From Clostridiaceae bacterium (lineage in GTDB: Bacteria > Bacillota > Clostridia > Acetivibrionales > Acetivibrionaceae): a stretch of DNA of 46,761 bases. The first letter of the stretch is position 1. Each line of letters begins with the position of its first letter. The stretch covers positions 1 to 46,761 of the forward strand of contig JAAYPF010000010.1 of the NCBI GenBank assembly GCA_012519925.1, given 5' to 3'. This document shows positions 1 to 8,714 of this stretch, in pieces. The notes beneath the pieces were generated by a model. It did no database searches and was not told the origin of the DNA. It saw only the letters and a program-made list of their open reading frames with translations. The position numbers were made by a program, and so were the translations under genes.

Positions 1-90
1 CCTTTCAATGTGCTTTAGTGGTTTGAGTCACCATCTATTTTACATTGAGAGATTAGATCTTTCATTACATAAGTATAACTTCTCGATTCT

Positions 91-107
91 CACACGCATA
101 GCGTGTG
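91..107. repeat. Short perfect inverted repeat
   Basis: CACACGC and GCGTGTG are separated by ATA, giving a 7-bp hairpin. It lies in a stretch (1 to 246) where I see no gene. A short open plus-strand frame (about 2 to 117) enters from outside the window and could be the end of a gene, but it resembles nothing I know. No T-tract follows, so this is not a convincing terminator. It could be the end hairpin of a mobile element, but no transposase is visible. Confidence 0.4.
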
Positions 108-246
108 GTTTAATGAATTAATTAACAATACAAGTTTTTTGTACATATATACCCTTTTCATTATTCGAAGATTTCTACACATTTTGCTTAATACAATAAA
201 TACATATAATAAGCTTCAAACTCGTCAGCATTTTTAATCAATTCTG

Positions 247-330
247 ACCTATTCTCTCATATCTTTTGCAGCATCAAACATCTTTAACGAAGCAATAGCT
301 ATTTGGCTATCATAATATTCCTTTGATTTA
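247..330 (-). pseudogene. Truncated copy of the TPR protein tail
   Basis: Read on the minus strand, this stretch encodes a C-terminus nearly identical to that of the TPR protein at 1118 to 1606. It ends SLKMFDAAKDMRE and then stop (249 to 251). Eight codons (24 nt) present in the intact gene are missing between KSKEYY and DSQIAI. Upstream of about 330 the similarity ends abruptly and the sequence runs into the barstar-like gene. The homology extends only a few bases past the stop codon. This is best read as the remnant of a duplicated gene module, with the barstar gene caught between the two copies. Confidence 0.75.
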
Positions 331-372
331 CCGCTTTTGCAAAAGTCTATTGAAGAACTCAAGCTTACTCTT

Positions 373-888
373 CTATAACCCTCTGCTTTGCTTTAGCCAC
401 TCTTTACTATTCCACATTACAGGACATGCTCCAACAGAATTTAATGAAATTGCTGGATCATCAGATTGCACTAATGTAATTAATCTACGTCCAGTCAACA
501 AAAGTCTCCGTGAATTTGTTTCAATAATATCCAAAATATCATGGGTTATGTCTGGAAACCTTTTATAAAACAAATCATATCTTTGGAATATTATTATTGC
601 TCCACCTTCATAAGGTACATCTAATCCCCGCAAACAATCGTTAAATGCGCTTAAGTTTTCACCGTAATAGTCTGGAAAGTTTAAACCCTCCTTAATTTCT
701 TTATGAAAATCTTCTTCTAGTAGCCACTTACTACAATTGAATGCGAACATGATATATTTGTTTTGTAAAAACCAATATATTGATTCATTCAATATTTCTT
801 GTCTAAAATAAAGATTAATTGAACCATTAACTAATATACGCCAATCTAGCCTTTGCCATTCTTCTGGATTATCCTCAAATGCTGCCAT
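373..888 (-). CDS. Barstar-like ribonuclease inhibitor (immunity protein)
   Basis: 171 residues. The central part carries the barstar signature, with FHKEIKEGLNFPDYYGENLS and then a segment rich in Asp and Leu (NDCLRGLD). This matches the helix and loop by which barstar-family proteins block barnase-type RNases. The N-terminal 55 residues and the C-terminal tail extend beyond the roughly 90-residue barstar core. The start is supported by AAGGAGG about 10 nt upstream, inside the end of the preceding small gene, so the two are probably translationally coupled. No RNase or other toxin gene is visible nearby, so it looks like an orphan immunity gene. Family membership is likely; the target is unknown. 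Confidence 0.75.
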   Translation of the reverse strand: MAAFEDNPEEWQRLDWRILVNGSINLYFRQEILNESIYWFLQNKYIMFAFNCSKWLLEEDFHKEIKEGLNFPDYYGENLSAFNDCLRGLDVPYEGGAIIIFQRYDLFYKRFPDITHDILDIIETNSRRLLLTGRRLITLVQSDDPAISLNSVGACPVMWNSKEWLKQSRGL

Positions 889-1078
889 TAAACTTATACC
901 TCCTTATGTAATTAAGTGCTACATAAAAGAGTTCGATTCCTTTATTCAACCGCAAGGAGTTGAAGTCTCTTTTTACAATTTTAAGTCTACTTAAACCCAA
1001 CAACGGAAGTTCTTCTGTTTTCTCAATCATCGTATCACCTGTATAAACATGTATAAAGGTGTACTTATCATCAGACAT
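875..1078 (-). CDS. Small hypothetical protein upstream of the barstar gene
   Basis: 67 residues, mixed hydrophobic and basic, with no signal peptide or clear membrane segment. It overlaps the barstar-like gene by 14 nt in another frame, and the strong ribosome binding site of that gene lies within its last codons. This arrangement fits a two-gene unit. Its own ribosome binding site is weak (an A-rich GAAAAAAG run). I do not recognise the family. It may be a helper of the immunity protein, or the detached N-terminal part of a once longer protein. Confidence 0.45.
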   Translation of the reverse strand: MSDDKYTFIHVYTGDTMIEKTEELPLLGLSRLKIVKRDFNSLRLNKGIELFYVALNYIRRYKFNGSI

Positions 1079-1117
1079 TTATAACTTTTTTCCGAATTTT
1101 AATAATTTACAGATCAC

Positions 1118-1606
1118 CTATTCTCTCATATCTTTTGCAGCATCAAACATCTTTAACGAAACAATAGCTATTTGGCTGTCAGGAAACTCTTTAAGTATCC
1201 TTTCATAGTATTCCTTTGATTTAGCACCTTCCCCAAGCTGTCCATAACAAAAAGCTATATTAGCTAATGCCATTTCCGTATATGAGATTCGGCTTGATGA
1301 TAACAATACTACAAATCTATATTTATCAATCCAATTATATCTCTTAAAAAATTCATAGCTTAACTTAAACTCATCTAAAGCTTTTTGATATTGTTTTTTC
1401 TTTAAATATACAATACCCTTTCTTTGGTTTATAGGGCTCATTCTTCTTAGAAAAAATGATAGCAATAAATATGTTCCTGCACCGAAAAAAATAAAACCAC
1501 TTACACCCAAGTAATAATATATGCCACAAATCACCACAAGCACTAAAACTTGCGGAAATACAGAAAACCAATTTCTTTGCCTAACTATAGGCTGTGATGA
1601 AGACAT
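1118..1606 (-). CDS. Membrane-anchored TPR-like protein
   Basis: 162 residues. The N-terminal third has two closely spaced hydrophobic segments (about residues 14 to 33 and 35 to 52). A cytosolic helical part follows with tetratricopeptide-like spacing (KGIVYLKKKQYQKALDEFKL; then ALANIAFCYGQLGEGAKSKE). AGGAGG precedes the start. Small membrane TPR proteins of this kind are, from general experience, frequent in immunity-gene arrays of polymorphic toxin loci in Firmicutes; the neighbouring barstar gene fits that, but the role here is inferred. A second, truncated copy of its C-terminus lies at 247 to 330. Confidence 0.65.
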   Translation of the reverse strand: MSSSQPIVRQRNWFSVFPQVLVLVVICGIYYYLGVSGFIFFGAGTYLLLSFFLRRMSPINQRKGIVYLKKKQYQKALDEFKLSYEFFKRYNWIDKYRFVVLLSSSRISYTEMALANIAFCYGQLGEGAKSKEYYERILKEFPDSQIAIVSLKMFDAAKDMRE

Positions 1607-1636
1607 TTTTTATCCTCCTCATAAAAGTAGCATAGT

Positions 1637-1813
1637 TCATTGTACTATACCAATAAAATCTTTAAATATAGTTATGGGAGTTGTATCCTTTGCTAATACA
1701 CTATTCCAATTTGGCATAACTTTATTTACACATAAAATGGCTAGCTCTGCTCTTACTAATAATCCTTGGATTAATACAGCATGCTTCAAAATATTGGATA
1801 TTACTGTGCATAC
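1637..1813 (-). pseudogene. Possible SLH-domain remnant
   Basis: Between the ferredoxin-like gene and the TPR gene, one minus-strand frame stays open from the ferredoxin stop codon to a TGA at 1637 to 1639. It reads about 57 residues with LLVRAELAILCVN and, 20 residues on, IFKDF. This resembles the core of an S-layer homology repeat (VTRAEMAVII ... FKD in the SLH protein at 22583 to 24754). There is no start codon with a ribosome binding site and no complete repeat, so if real it is a decayed gene fragment. The evidence is thin. Confidence 0.3.
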
Positions 1814-2329
1814 TTATTCTTCGTACGACTGGTTATTAATCAATCCTTTAATATACCCCTTCTCTTTTTGCTTATTTTTAAAGCTACAAACTGATAAACA
1901 CTTATAACATCTGATACACAATAAAGCATTCACCACTGGATACAGAAATCCTTCCTCATCTGGTTCCATGGTAATACAAGATGAGCTATAATCTAGTTCA
2001 ACCTTATCATCATTAGAACGGTTAGAGCCAGAAAATGGGCATATTGCATAGCAAGCAGTACATCCACAACAATTCTCACGATTCTCATAAAGTTGTGGTA
2101 ACGCTTTCTCAGCATCTATAGCTTGTCCGTTGATAAGCATCTGTGCTAAACCATTACTACCTATGATTACTTTTTTATATCTTGTAGATTTGTGTGGAGT
2201 ATAGAGTTTTGGATTTGCTGGTTCTGGCTGGGAACTATCTGGCAGGTATCTCCCATCTGCATATTGATATATTAATTCTTTTGTTCTTATATTATACTTT
2301 TTTTTATTTCTTTTTAATATGTTAAGCAT
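1814..2329 (-). CDS. Ferredoxin-like Fe-S protein of the polysaccharide locus
   Basis: 171 residues from the ATG at 2329, chosen because GGAAGGA lies 9 nt upstream. An in-frame ATG at 2347 has no such site. The second half has two cysteine clusters, CCGCTACYAICP and CIRCYKCLSVCS, typical of a protein with two [4Fe-4S] centres. In F420-dehydrogenase-beta-like proteins such a module is usually the N-terminal part of one chain. Here it is a separate gene 37 nt downstream of such a protein (2367 to 3341) and is the last gene of the operon. It probably passes electrons to or from that partner. The N-terminal 80 residues are unrecognised. Confidence 0.7.
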   Translation of the reverse strand: MLNILKRNKKKYNIRTKELIYQYADGRYLPDSSQPEPANPKLYTPHKSTRYKKVIIGSNGLAQMLINGQAIDAEKALPQLYENRENCCGCTACYAICPFSGSNRSNDDKVELDYSSSCITMEPDEEGFLYPVVNALLCIRCYKCLSVCSFKNKQKEKGYIKGLINNQSYEE

Positions 2330-2366
2330 ATGAGATTTTCCTTCCATTGATTCTAAAAAATAACGT

Positions 2367-3341
2367 TTAATTCTTATTCTTTTTTAATACAATTTTAACC
2401 TTTTTCTTTATCTTAGACACAATATTGTTATTACCATATTTATTTGTAATTGTAGAAAACTTCGATTTACGGTACAACTCCCAAAACTGTTTTCTATCAA
2501 TTGGTTCTGGAAACGGACCTATTAGCGGTTCTTGTAAACACATGTTTGCATCACAACACACACTAGATAAATGCAACTTAATTTTGCTGTAAAACCCTTC
2601 TCCAACAGAAGTATTTATAAGTACTAATGAAACCCCTTTATTATCATCAAAGCCAGGCACTGCATTTTCAACACCCCAAAAATCTGCAATTGTAATATCA
2701 CTTGAATGTGTAAGAGATTTATATGGACATTTGAAACATGATGGTCTTAAAATTTGATGTCTATAAAATATTGTTGTAAATATTCTGCTATCAACCAACT
2801 TATTTTCTATTCCAATAGTTTCAACATGATCACGCCACCCATACTTTTTTTTATTTCTAAAATCTACACAAGTAATCTTTCCTTTATATTTTTTACTTGT
2901 CCACTTAAGATAATCTTTCCAAACCTTGGGACTCGGGACCCCATGGCATATAATATCGACACAAAGTAACTTTGATGTGTCCACTTCACTAAGATACATT
3001 TGCAATCCATCGACTTGGCATGAAGTACCTGAAAATAATACCTGCTTTCCCTCACATAAATCTGCTTTCACATATTTGAATATATCTCTTAATTCACTTT
3101 GAATATACTTCGATCCTCTAAAACCATCTCTCTCACTTTTTGTTACTGCCCTTGTATGAATTGCCATATAATTTTCATCCAAAGAACACCCATATATCAC
3201 ACCATTATTATGAAGAATATAATCTGAAAGTGCTGTAAAAACTCCTCCTGAACGTGAAGCCATACGAACGTCTATATCCTTATGCTTTACAGCATAAGCC
3301 TGTGGGTATTTAGTCAAATTATTACTGGCAGATTTAGTCAT
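2367..3341 (-). CDS. F420 hydrogenase/dehydrogenase beta-subunit-like protein
   Basis: 324 residues, start backed by AAGGAG 9 nt upstream. It carries the marks of the FrhB/FdhB C-terminal family: FSGTSCQVDGL, VDIICHGVPSP, CFKCPYK and ITIADFWGVE. These cysteines and the FWG motif bind flavin and Fe-S in characterised members. Such proteins recur in clostridial polysaccharide clusters beside pyruvyl transferases, but their substrate there is not established. F420 itself is not expected in this lineage. It lies between the flippase and the ferredoxin-like gene. A second member of the family is at 10799 to 11812. Confidence 0.75.
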   Translation of the reverse strand: MTKSASNNLTKYPQAYAVKHKDIDVRMASRSGGVFTALSDYILHNNGVIYGCSLDENYMAIHTRAVTKSERDGFRGSKYIQSELRDIFKYVKADLCEGKQVLFSGTSCQVDGLQMYLSEVDTSKLLCVDIICHGVPSPKVWKDYLKWTSKKYKGKITCVDFRNKKKYGWRDHVETIGIENKLVDSRIFTTIFYRHQILRPSCFKCPYKSLTHSSDITIADFWGVENAVPGFDDNKGVSLVLINTSVGEGFYSKIKLHLSSVCCDANMCLQEPLIGPFPEPIDRKQFWELYRKSKFSTITNKYGNNNIVSKIKKKVKIVLKKNKN

Positions 3342-3388
3342 TCCGCCAAACTCCTTTCAAGTAATTTTACAAATTTTACATTCCCCAT

Positions 3389-4915
3389 TTATAACCTTTT
3401 AAATTTAGCATTTATCATATTTTTAAATCTGCCTAGAACAGAAACCAACTGTTTTCTATCTGATACAAATGATACTGCGATCCAAACTACTATTGAATAA
3501 ATCAATACAGCAATTGCATACAAGATCCATTCAATATATCCGCTCATCACCATATTGAAAATAAAACCTGCTGGAATTACTGTAATAACCATTGTTATTA
3601 CCGATCTGACTATTCTTAAGAAAGTCTCCATAACAGGTAATTTTGTTACTTTTTTAGGTATATAAAACAACAGATCAATATCCCTATATATATTTGATAT
3701 TATCAAAGCAATTAAAATACCTGCAATTCCTATTTGAGGCACTAAAATTATTCCTGGTATAATTATACAAAGGACCTGTATTGTGCTTTGTTTCTGAGTT
3801 TCTTTAAAGTGACCTGCTGATATCACTAACATTCCCTGTGGTGTTTTAATATTATATAAATAAGCATTTAAAATAAATAATATACCAACAATAGGTTGAT
3901 TATAATTTGCATCAACGATATCAGATGTATATATTCGTACAAATGGCATAATTAAAATTAAGGCAACTGAATATACTATAGTAATAAGACCATAATATGA
4001 GAATTCAAAATCTCTGTACGCTTTATGAAGAACTTTCATATCTTTACGAGAAAGAATATCCCCAAACGAAGCTGACAATCCACTCATAAAAATATCTAGT
4101 AAACTTGATAGTCCTGTTATTACCATATTAAATATTGAATAAATACTAACATTTTGAAGAGTTGAAAAAAATGTTATAAGTATTGTAGGAGTACCTTTTT
4201 GTACAATTTGTAATAATTGCAAGTAAAAAGCATTCCACCTTTTAGACAATGCTGAAACATTTGGTTTAGCCTTCAAATTAACATAAGAATATTTTTTCAT
4301 ACTATAAAAATACAAATAACATGATCGAAAAATCACCGACAAAATTGCCACTGTTTTTAATAATACAATATTAATACCATATTTAGCTAATACAACAATT
4401 ATAATAAGATTAATTACCGTGCTAATAATTGATCCAATAGAAATAATATAAGAACGCTGATCTGCAGTTAAAATCGCCCTATATTTAGCCAACAGAAAAA
4501 AATCTATAATTTTATTAAATCCAAGAACAAAAACCAATATAGCAATTAATGCAGGACTAAGCATATCTGTTTTAACAAATATAGGATAAACAGCTGCTAA
4601 TAAAACTAACATTCCAATAAAAACAAAACCTGATTTATAGTAAAAATCTCTAGTAGCAGTTACAATACTACTTATCCCGTCATGGTCTTTATCCGCTAAA
4701 GGTTTGTAAAGTGAATAAACAGCTGCGCCAGATAATCCCGCCTCAACTATTACAAAATATGAAACAAATTGCGTAATCGATGAAACTAAACCATTTATTT
4801 CTGATCCGTATGCTACTAACATAATTCTAGGCGTTATTAAACCTACTATCATCACAACCATCTGATATGCAGCAGATGCAATTGTATTACTCATAAATTT
4901 CTCGGTTCTTGTCAT
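3389..4915 (-). CDS. wzx: Polysaccharide flippase, Wzx type
   Basis: 508 residues from the ATG at 4915, which follows AAAGGGAG; a TTG 18 nt further up is less likely. The protein is almost entirely membrane segments, about 12 to 14, with the N-terminal pattern of the oligosaccharide flippase/MATE-like superfamily (PRIMLVAYGSEINGLVSSIT). It should move lipid-linked repeat units across the membrane. It sits directly downstream of the Wzy-like polymerase, the usual pairing for Wzx/Wzy-dependent export. Confidence 0.85.
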   Translation of the reverse strand: MTRTEKFMSNTIASAAYQMVVMIVGLITPRIMLVAYGSEINGLVSSITQFVSYFVIVEAGLSGAAVYSLYKPLADKDHDGISSIVTATRDFYYKSGFVFIGMLVLLAAVYPIFVKTDMLSPALIAILVFVLGFNKIIDFFLLAKYRAILTADQRSYIISIGSIISTVINLIIIVVLAKYGINIVLLKTVAILSVIFRSCYLYFYSMKKYSYVNLKAKPNVSALSKRWNAFYLQLLQIVQKGTPTILITFFSTLQNVSIYSIFNMVITGLSSLLDIFMSGLSASFGDILSRKDMKVLHKAYRDFEFSYYGLITIVYSVALILIMPFVRIYTSDIVDANYNQPIVGILFILNAYLYNIKTPQGMLVISAGHFKETQKQSTIQVLCIIIPGIILVPQIGIAGILIALIISNIYRDIDLLFYIPKKVTKLPVMETFLRIVRSVITMVITVIPAGFIFNMVMSGYIEWILYAIAVLIYSIVVWIAVSFVSDRKQLVSVLGRFKNMINAKFKRL

Positions 4916-4957
4916 TAAACGACTCCCTTTCAAACAAACTAATTAAACGTTTAGCCT

Positions 4958-6319
4958 TTATGTTTTGTTAATGATTTTATCAGACTTTTCATAGACATTA
5001 ACAGCAATAAGTATCGCTGGAAAAAACCACAGAAAAAACATATAATATAAATCTAAAGAATAAGCCATAATACTCCATGCTATCATAGCCGCTACAATAT
5101 ATATGGAATCACCTTTGCCCATTCTTAACAGCTTAATTATATAATTCTTTACTAACATAATAATATAAAATACATAAGATATTAAACTAACAACCCCTCC
5201 TGATAACAATAAGTATATATATGTATTCATGGTATCAGTTGTATCTCCTAAGATTGCTCTTAAATTACTCAAACCACTTCCCCATCCTAAGCCAAAGATC
5301 GGATTCTGATACCAAAGAGACAATGATGTTCCAACAACATAATTTCTGAAATTTGTACTTTCTACAAATGAGTTTGAAATCATGTTATCAAATATTGAAA
5401 AAATATTCGGTAATAAGAATAATAATATAGGAAATAGAATTAGTATAATAGGCTTATATTCAAGTGCAATAATAAAAACAAACACTAACGCTAATGTAAT
5501 CAATGCAGTGCGCGATGTAGTTAAAACAATCATTAGTATCATTAACATTGATACTAATCTAATCCTCTTTTTGCCTATAATATCTTTAAAAGCTCGTGTT
5601 TGGAACAAACATAATGATACAACCAATAACGTGGCTAGAAAATTTGGATCTGCAACAGTACTTCCAACTCTTAAAATATTGTATCTGTATCTAGATTCAC
5701 TAATCCATCTAGAGTAAAAAAATGTTTGACCAATTATTAATTCTATATAAGCAATTACACACATAATTAAAATCGAATAATAAAATACCTTTACTACCTC
5801 TGCACTCTTTTCAGATGCAACTCCTTGCATAGCATATGATAAAATCATAATAAAAAGTATAGTAATAAAAGTAGTTATTGGAGACCTAAAATACAAACAA
5901 CTACCAATATAATATAATAATACAACAAAATAGTACTTAATTGACACTAATGATGTACTCGTTTTTACTTTACTTCGAAGATATTTCATAAGGATTATCA
6001 TGCTCGAAATACTATGTATTATTAAAGTAAGGCTAGCTCCTAAAAAAGTATCTAGGGCAGTAACTTTAGAATTAATTAATAAAACACAAATAAATAACAA
6101 CATTGAATCATAGTTGTATTTTAACAACATCATAGATATTAAACATACTAAAAAAACACCCAGCATTATTATTCCGTTAGTACAAAAAAGAGATATTAAA
6201 ATATATAATAATGCGAAAACTACCGGCATCATATTTTTAGGTATAGTTATTTTGTTCACACCTTCTCTTCGGCAATTTGCATCATAGCTCGAATATCTTG
6301 TATAAATGTCATTTCTCAC
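4958..6319 (-). CDS. wzy: O-antigen polymerase-like protein, Wzy type
   Basis: 453 residues with about 11 hydrophobic segments and one large external loop near the C-terminus containing NPIFGLGWGSG, the kind of motif found in the Wzy/O-antigen ligase family. It probably polymerises the lipid-linked repeat units outside the membrane. Assignment rests on topology, that motif and position beside the flippase; sequence conservation in this family is low. The alternative, an O-antigen ligase, is unlikely in a Gram-positive. Confidence 0.75.
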   Translation of the reverse strand: MRNDIYTRYSSYDANCRREGVNKITIPKNMMPVVFALLYILISLFCTNGIIMLGVFLVCLISMMLLKYNYDSMLLFICVLLINSKVTALDTFLGASLTLIIHSISSMIILMKYLRSKVKTSTSLVSIKYYFVVLLYYIGSCLYFRSPITTFITILFIMILSYAMQGVASEKSAEVVKVFYYSILIMCVIAYIELIIGQTFFYSRWISESRYRYNILRVGSTVADPNFLATLLVVSLCLFQTRAFKDIIGKKRIRLVSMLMILMIVLTTSRTALITLALVFVFIIALEYKPIILILFPILLFLLPNIFSIFDNMISNSFVESTNFRNYVVGTSLSLWYQNPIFGLGWGSGLSNLRAILGDTTDTMNTYIYLLLSGGVVSLISYVFYIIMLVKNYIIKLLRMGKGDSIYIVAAMIAWSIMAYSLDLYYMFFLWFFPAILIAVNVYEKSDKIINKT

Positions 6320-6355
6320 AATATCCTCCTTTAAACCAATAACAAAAACATATTT

Positions 6356-7402
6356 TTAATTTTTTAATATATTATCAAGAAATAGTTGTGATTTCAACAA
6401 CAATTTTGTATATTTTTTTGAGTCAAGTAAGGAGTTTTCACACATATAACAGCCATTAGGAAGCATATCATATTCTATTCCAAATGATTCCAGCATACTT
6501 ATAACTCTATTTGACTTTTTATCAATAACAGTGAATCTTATATCCTTTTCATAAATTAATGAAAAGGCTGTGGCATGAAATGAATTTGTCACCACATATC
6601 TGGCATTCATAATAGCATATAAAAACTCACGTGGTCCAACATTAATTAGTAGCTTCCCTGACCTCGCAAGTTTCCTACATGTAGGGTGAATTATATATAC
6701 AGGCAATCCTGTCGAATTCTCTAGATCCTTACACTCCATATCAAGTATAGAATCCCCTTTTAATGCGTAATATAAAATATATTGATTAGGTTTTATAAAA
6801 TTGATTTTATTGGCTAACTTACTCCAAAATTGCTTTGAATGCAAAAACACTGGATCTACAACTAATTCAGAAGTAATACCTAAATCCGATTTCAAATATT
6901 CTTGTGCAGATGTTTCTCTTACTGATATCAAACTAAATTTTGATAGCATTTCAACTATATCTCTTACATTACTTTGTTCAAATCCCTCAGTTCCAATACT
7001 CGCTGCATAAGATACTTTTTTAAGTTTACTATTGTCATTGTTTATGAAATAGGTATAATCATTAAATGTAATATTTGTATTCCAAACCTGATCACTTCCA
7101 ACAATCACTATATCATATTTATCAAAATCTATCTTTTGAAAAAATGCTCCTTCTATTTCTATATAGTCTTTTAAAAACTTTACGAATTTATTATATTGAA
7201 GTATTTTAATAGGCACTTTCATAATACTCTTAACTGATTTTACTGGAACAAGTGAATATGCATTCTTTAGTCTTCTATTTGCATAATTTATTATTTCAAC
7301 GTGACTATTAAGCTTCTCTTCCAAATATTTTTTTAATGAATAAGCTTGCAATAAAGCTCCATAATTATGAGCAAATTGAAAAGTTAGTATACCTAGTTTC
7401 AT
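6356..7402 (-). CDS. Polysaccharide pyruvyl transferase family protein (copy 1)
   Basis: 348 residues. It has the family's N-terminus (GILTFQFAHNYGALLQAYSL), the central VGSDQVWN segment and the C-terminal NSFHATAFSLI motif. Family members transfer a pyruvyl group from phosphoenolpyruvate to a sugar as a ketal, adding negative charge to the polymer. It is only 2 nt downstream of the preceding glycosyltransferase. The acceptor sugar cannot be read from sequence. A second copy is at 9684 to 10790. Confidence 0.85.
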   Translation of the reverse strand: MKLGILTFQFAHNYGALLQAYSLKKYLEEKLNSHVEIINYANRRLKNAYSLVPVKSVKSIMKVPIKILQYNKFVKFLKDYIEIEGAFFQKIDFDKYDIVIVGSDQVWNTNITFNDYTYFINNDNSKLKKVSYAASIGTEGFEQSNVRDIVEMLSKFSLISVRETSAQEYLKSDLGITSELVVDPVFLHSKQFWSKLANKINFIKPNQYILYYALKGDSILDMECKDLENSTGLPVYIIHPTCRKLARSGKLLINVGPREFLYAIMNARYVVTNSFHATAFSLIYEKDIRFTVIDKKSNRVISMLESFGIEYDMLPNGCYMCENSLLDSKKYTKLLLKSQLFLDNILKN

Positions 7403-7404
7403 TT

Positions 7405-8685
7405 CTATTTTCCTTTTCTTAATTTAAATTTGATTAAATATATTAATGTTAATACTATATTTCTATATCCTATACAAACGCTATTTTTTTCATTATGAGC
7501 TTCTAATAGAGGTTCATAAAAAGCCGAAATATCAGTGTTAGGATATGACTTTTCAGGTGAGTATGTCGGATTTTCTTGGTATTTTTGTATAATATTTCTT
7601 AGAGTACTTTCATCTTTAACTGTATTGAATAAAGCTGTTTCACCATCTAAAATTATACCATTATTATAAAAACTAGTTTCCTCATATATATTACCACTTT
7701 GTTTATTAGTAATTATGAAACATCCGGCCTGACAAGCCTCATAATAAACATAGGAGTACGTTTCTAACCATGGATTCCACAATAACAATATATCTATTTC
7801 CTTCTCTCTTAAAGCTTCAACCATTGAATTTGAACCTTTTAATACATTCACAGATATATTATTTACATTATCTAATTTTTCGCTTCCTGTCCCAAAATAA
7901 AACAAATCATACGGTGATCCATTCTTCAATATAGTCTCACACAATCTTTTCCATGTATCGTAGCCCTTTGTCTTAAGCTGTGCACCGGCAAATCCAATCC
8001 TTATATTTCTATTAATAATAGGACTTCGTTGATATACACCTTCTAAACACAAATGAGGTCTTACTATAATCTTTTCTATATATTGGGGATACAATTTTCC
8101 CCAATTTTTTTTAACATTTTCAGATGGAACGATTACTCTTTTAATTTTAATAAGTAAATTATCCATAAACTTTAACATGCTATTCAAAACCACTGATGCA
8201 GCTGGATAGTAACTACAATTACTACACTTTTTTTCGCATGGAAAACTAGCACCACAATTTTTTCCATTAGAATCTATTAAAGTAATACTTTTACACACAG
8301 TATAATAATCATGAACAAAAAAATATATAGGAACATTTACTTGTTTCAAAAATTCCTCAACCTTTTCTAGTTTATGATGTAATAAATGATGAATTTGAAT
8401 GCTGTTTAATTTAATATTTCTTTTTCGTTCAATATCATTAAGTACTCCTTGCAAGTTCTTCCATTCAACAATGCCATAAAATTGATCATCAATATTAATC
8501 CCTAAATATGTTGAAGTCTTTGAACTCAAGTAACTATTATAAAACGAAAAAACTTGGATGTAATGTATATTATTTTTTTGAAATTGAAATGCTATTTCTC
8601 TCATTGCTTTTTCTGTTCCGGTACACTTTAATAAATAGTTCGAATGCGAGAATGCTAGTATATATTCCGATTTATTTTGATGCAT
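7405..8685 (-). CDS. GT4-like glycosyltransferase with a cysteine cluster
   Basis: 426 residues from the ATG at 8685, which has GGAGG 5 nt upstream; an upstream TTG is less likely. The C-terminal half has the GT-B layout: IGFAGAQLKTKGYDTW, then a nucleotide-sugar region ending ETYSYVYYEACQAGCFIIT, where the Glu lies where GT4 enzymes bind the donor. In the middle is a cluster of Cys residues (CGASFPCEKKCSNCSYYP) seen in some clostridial GT4 proteins and possibly metal-binding. Donor and acceptor are unknown. Part of the polysaccharide operon. Confidence 0.75.
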   Translation of the reverse strand: MHQNKSEYILAFSHSNYLLKCTGTEKAMREIAFQFQKNNIHYIQVFSFYNSYLSSKTSTYLGINIDDQFYGIVEWKNLQGVLNDIERKRNIKLNSIQIHHLLHHKLEKVEEFLKQVNVPIYFFVHDYYTVCKSITLIDSNGKNCGASFPCEKKCSNCSYYPAASVVLNSMLKFMDNLLIKIKRVIVPSENVKKNWGKLYPQYIEKIIVRPHLCLEGVYQRSPIINRNIRIGFAGAQLKTKGYDTWKRLCETILKNGSPYDLFYFGTGSEKLDNVNNISVNVLKGSNSMVEALREKEIDILLLWNPWLETYSYVYYEACQAGCFIITNKQSGNIYEETSFYNNGIILDGETALFNTVKDESTLRNIIQKYQENPTYSPEKSYPNTDISAFYEPLLEAHNEKNSVCIGYRNIVLTLIYLIKFKLRKGK

Positions 8686-8714
8686 TATATCCTCCAAACA
8701 CTTTTATAACAAAG

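Noticed and set aside
91-107. IS200/IS605-type end hairpin
   Set aside because: Only a 7-bp hairpin is seen, with no transposase, TnpB or second end in the window.
1521-1907. Plus-strand open frame across the gap next to the TPR gene
   Set aside because: It is antisense to the ends of two minus-strand genes, lacks a ribosome binding site and gives a protein of random composition.
2367-3341. Genuine F420-dependent dehydrogenase
   Set aside because: No F420 biosynthesis gene is present, and members in clostridial sugar loci are family-level matches only; the cofactor cannot be assigned.
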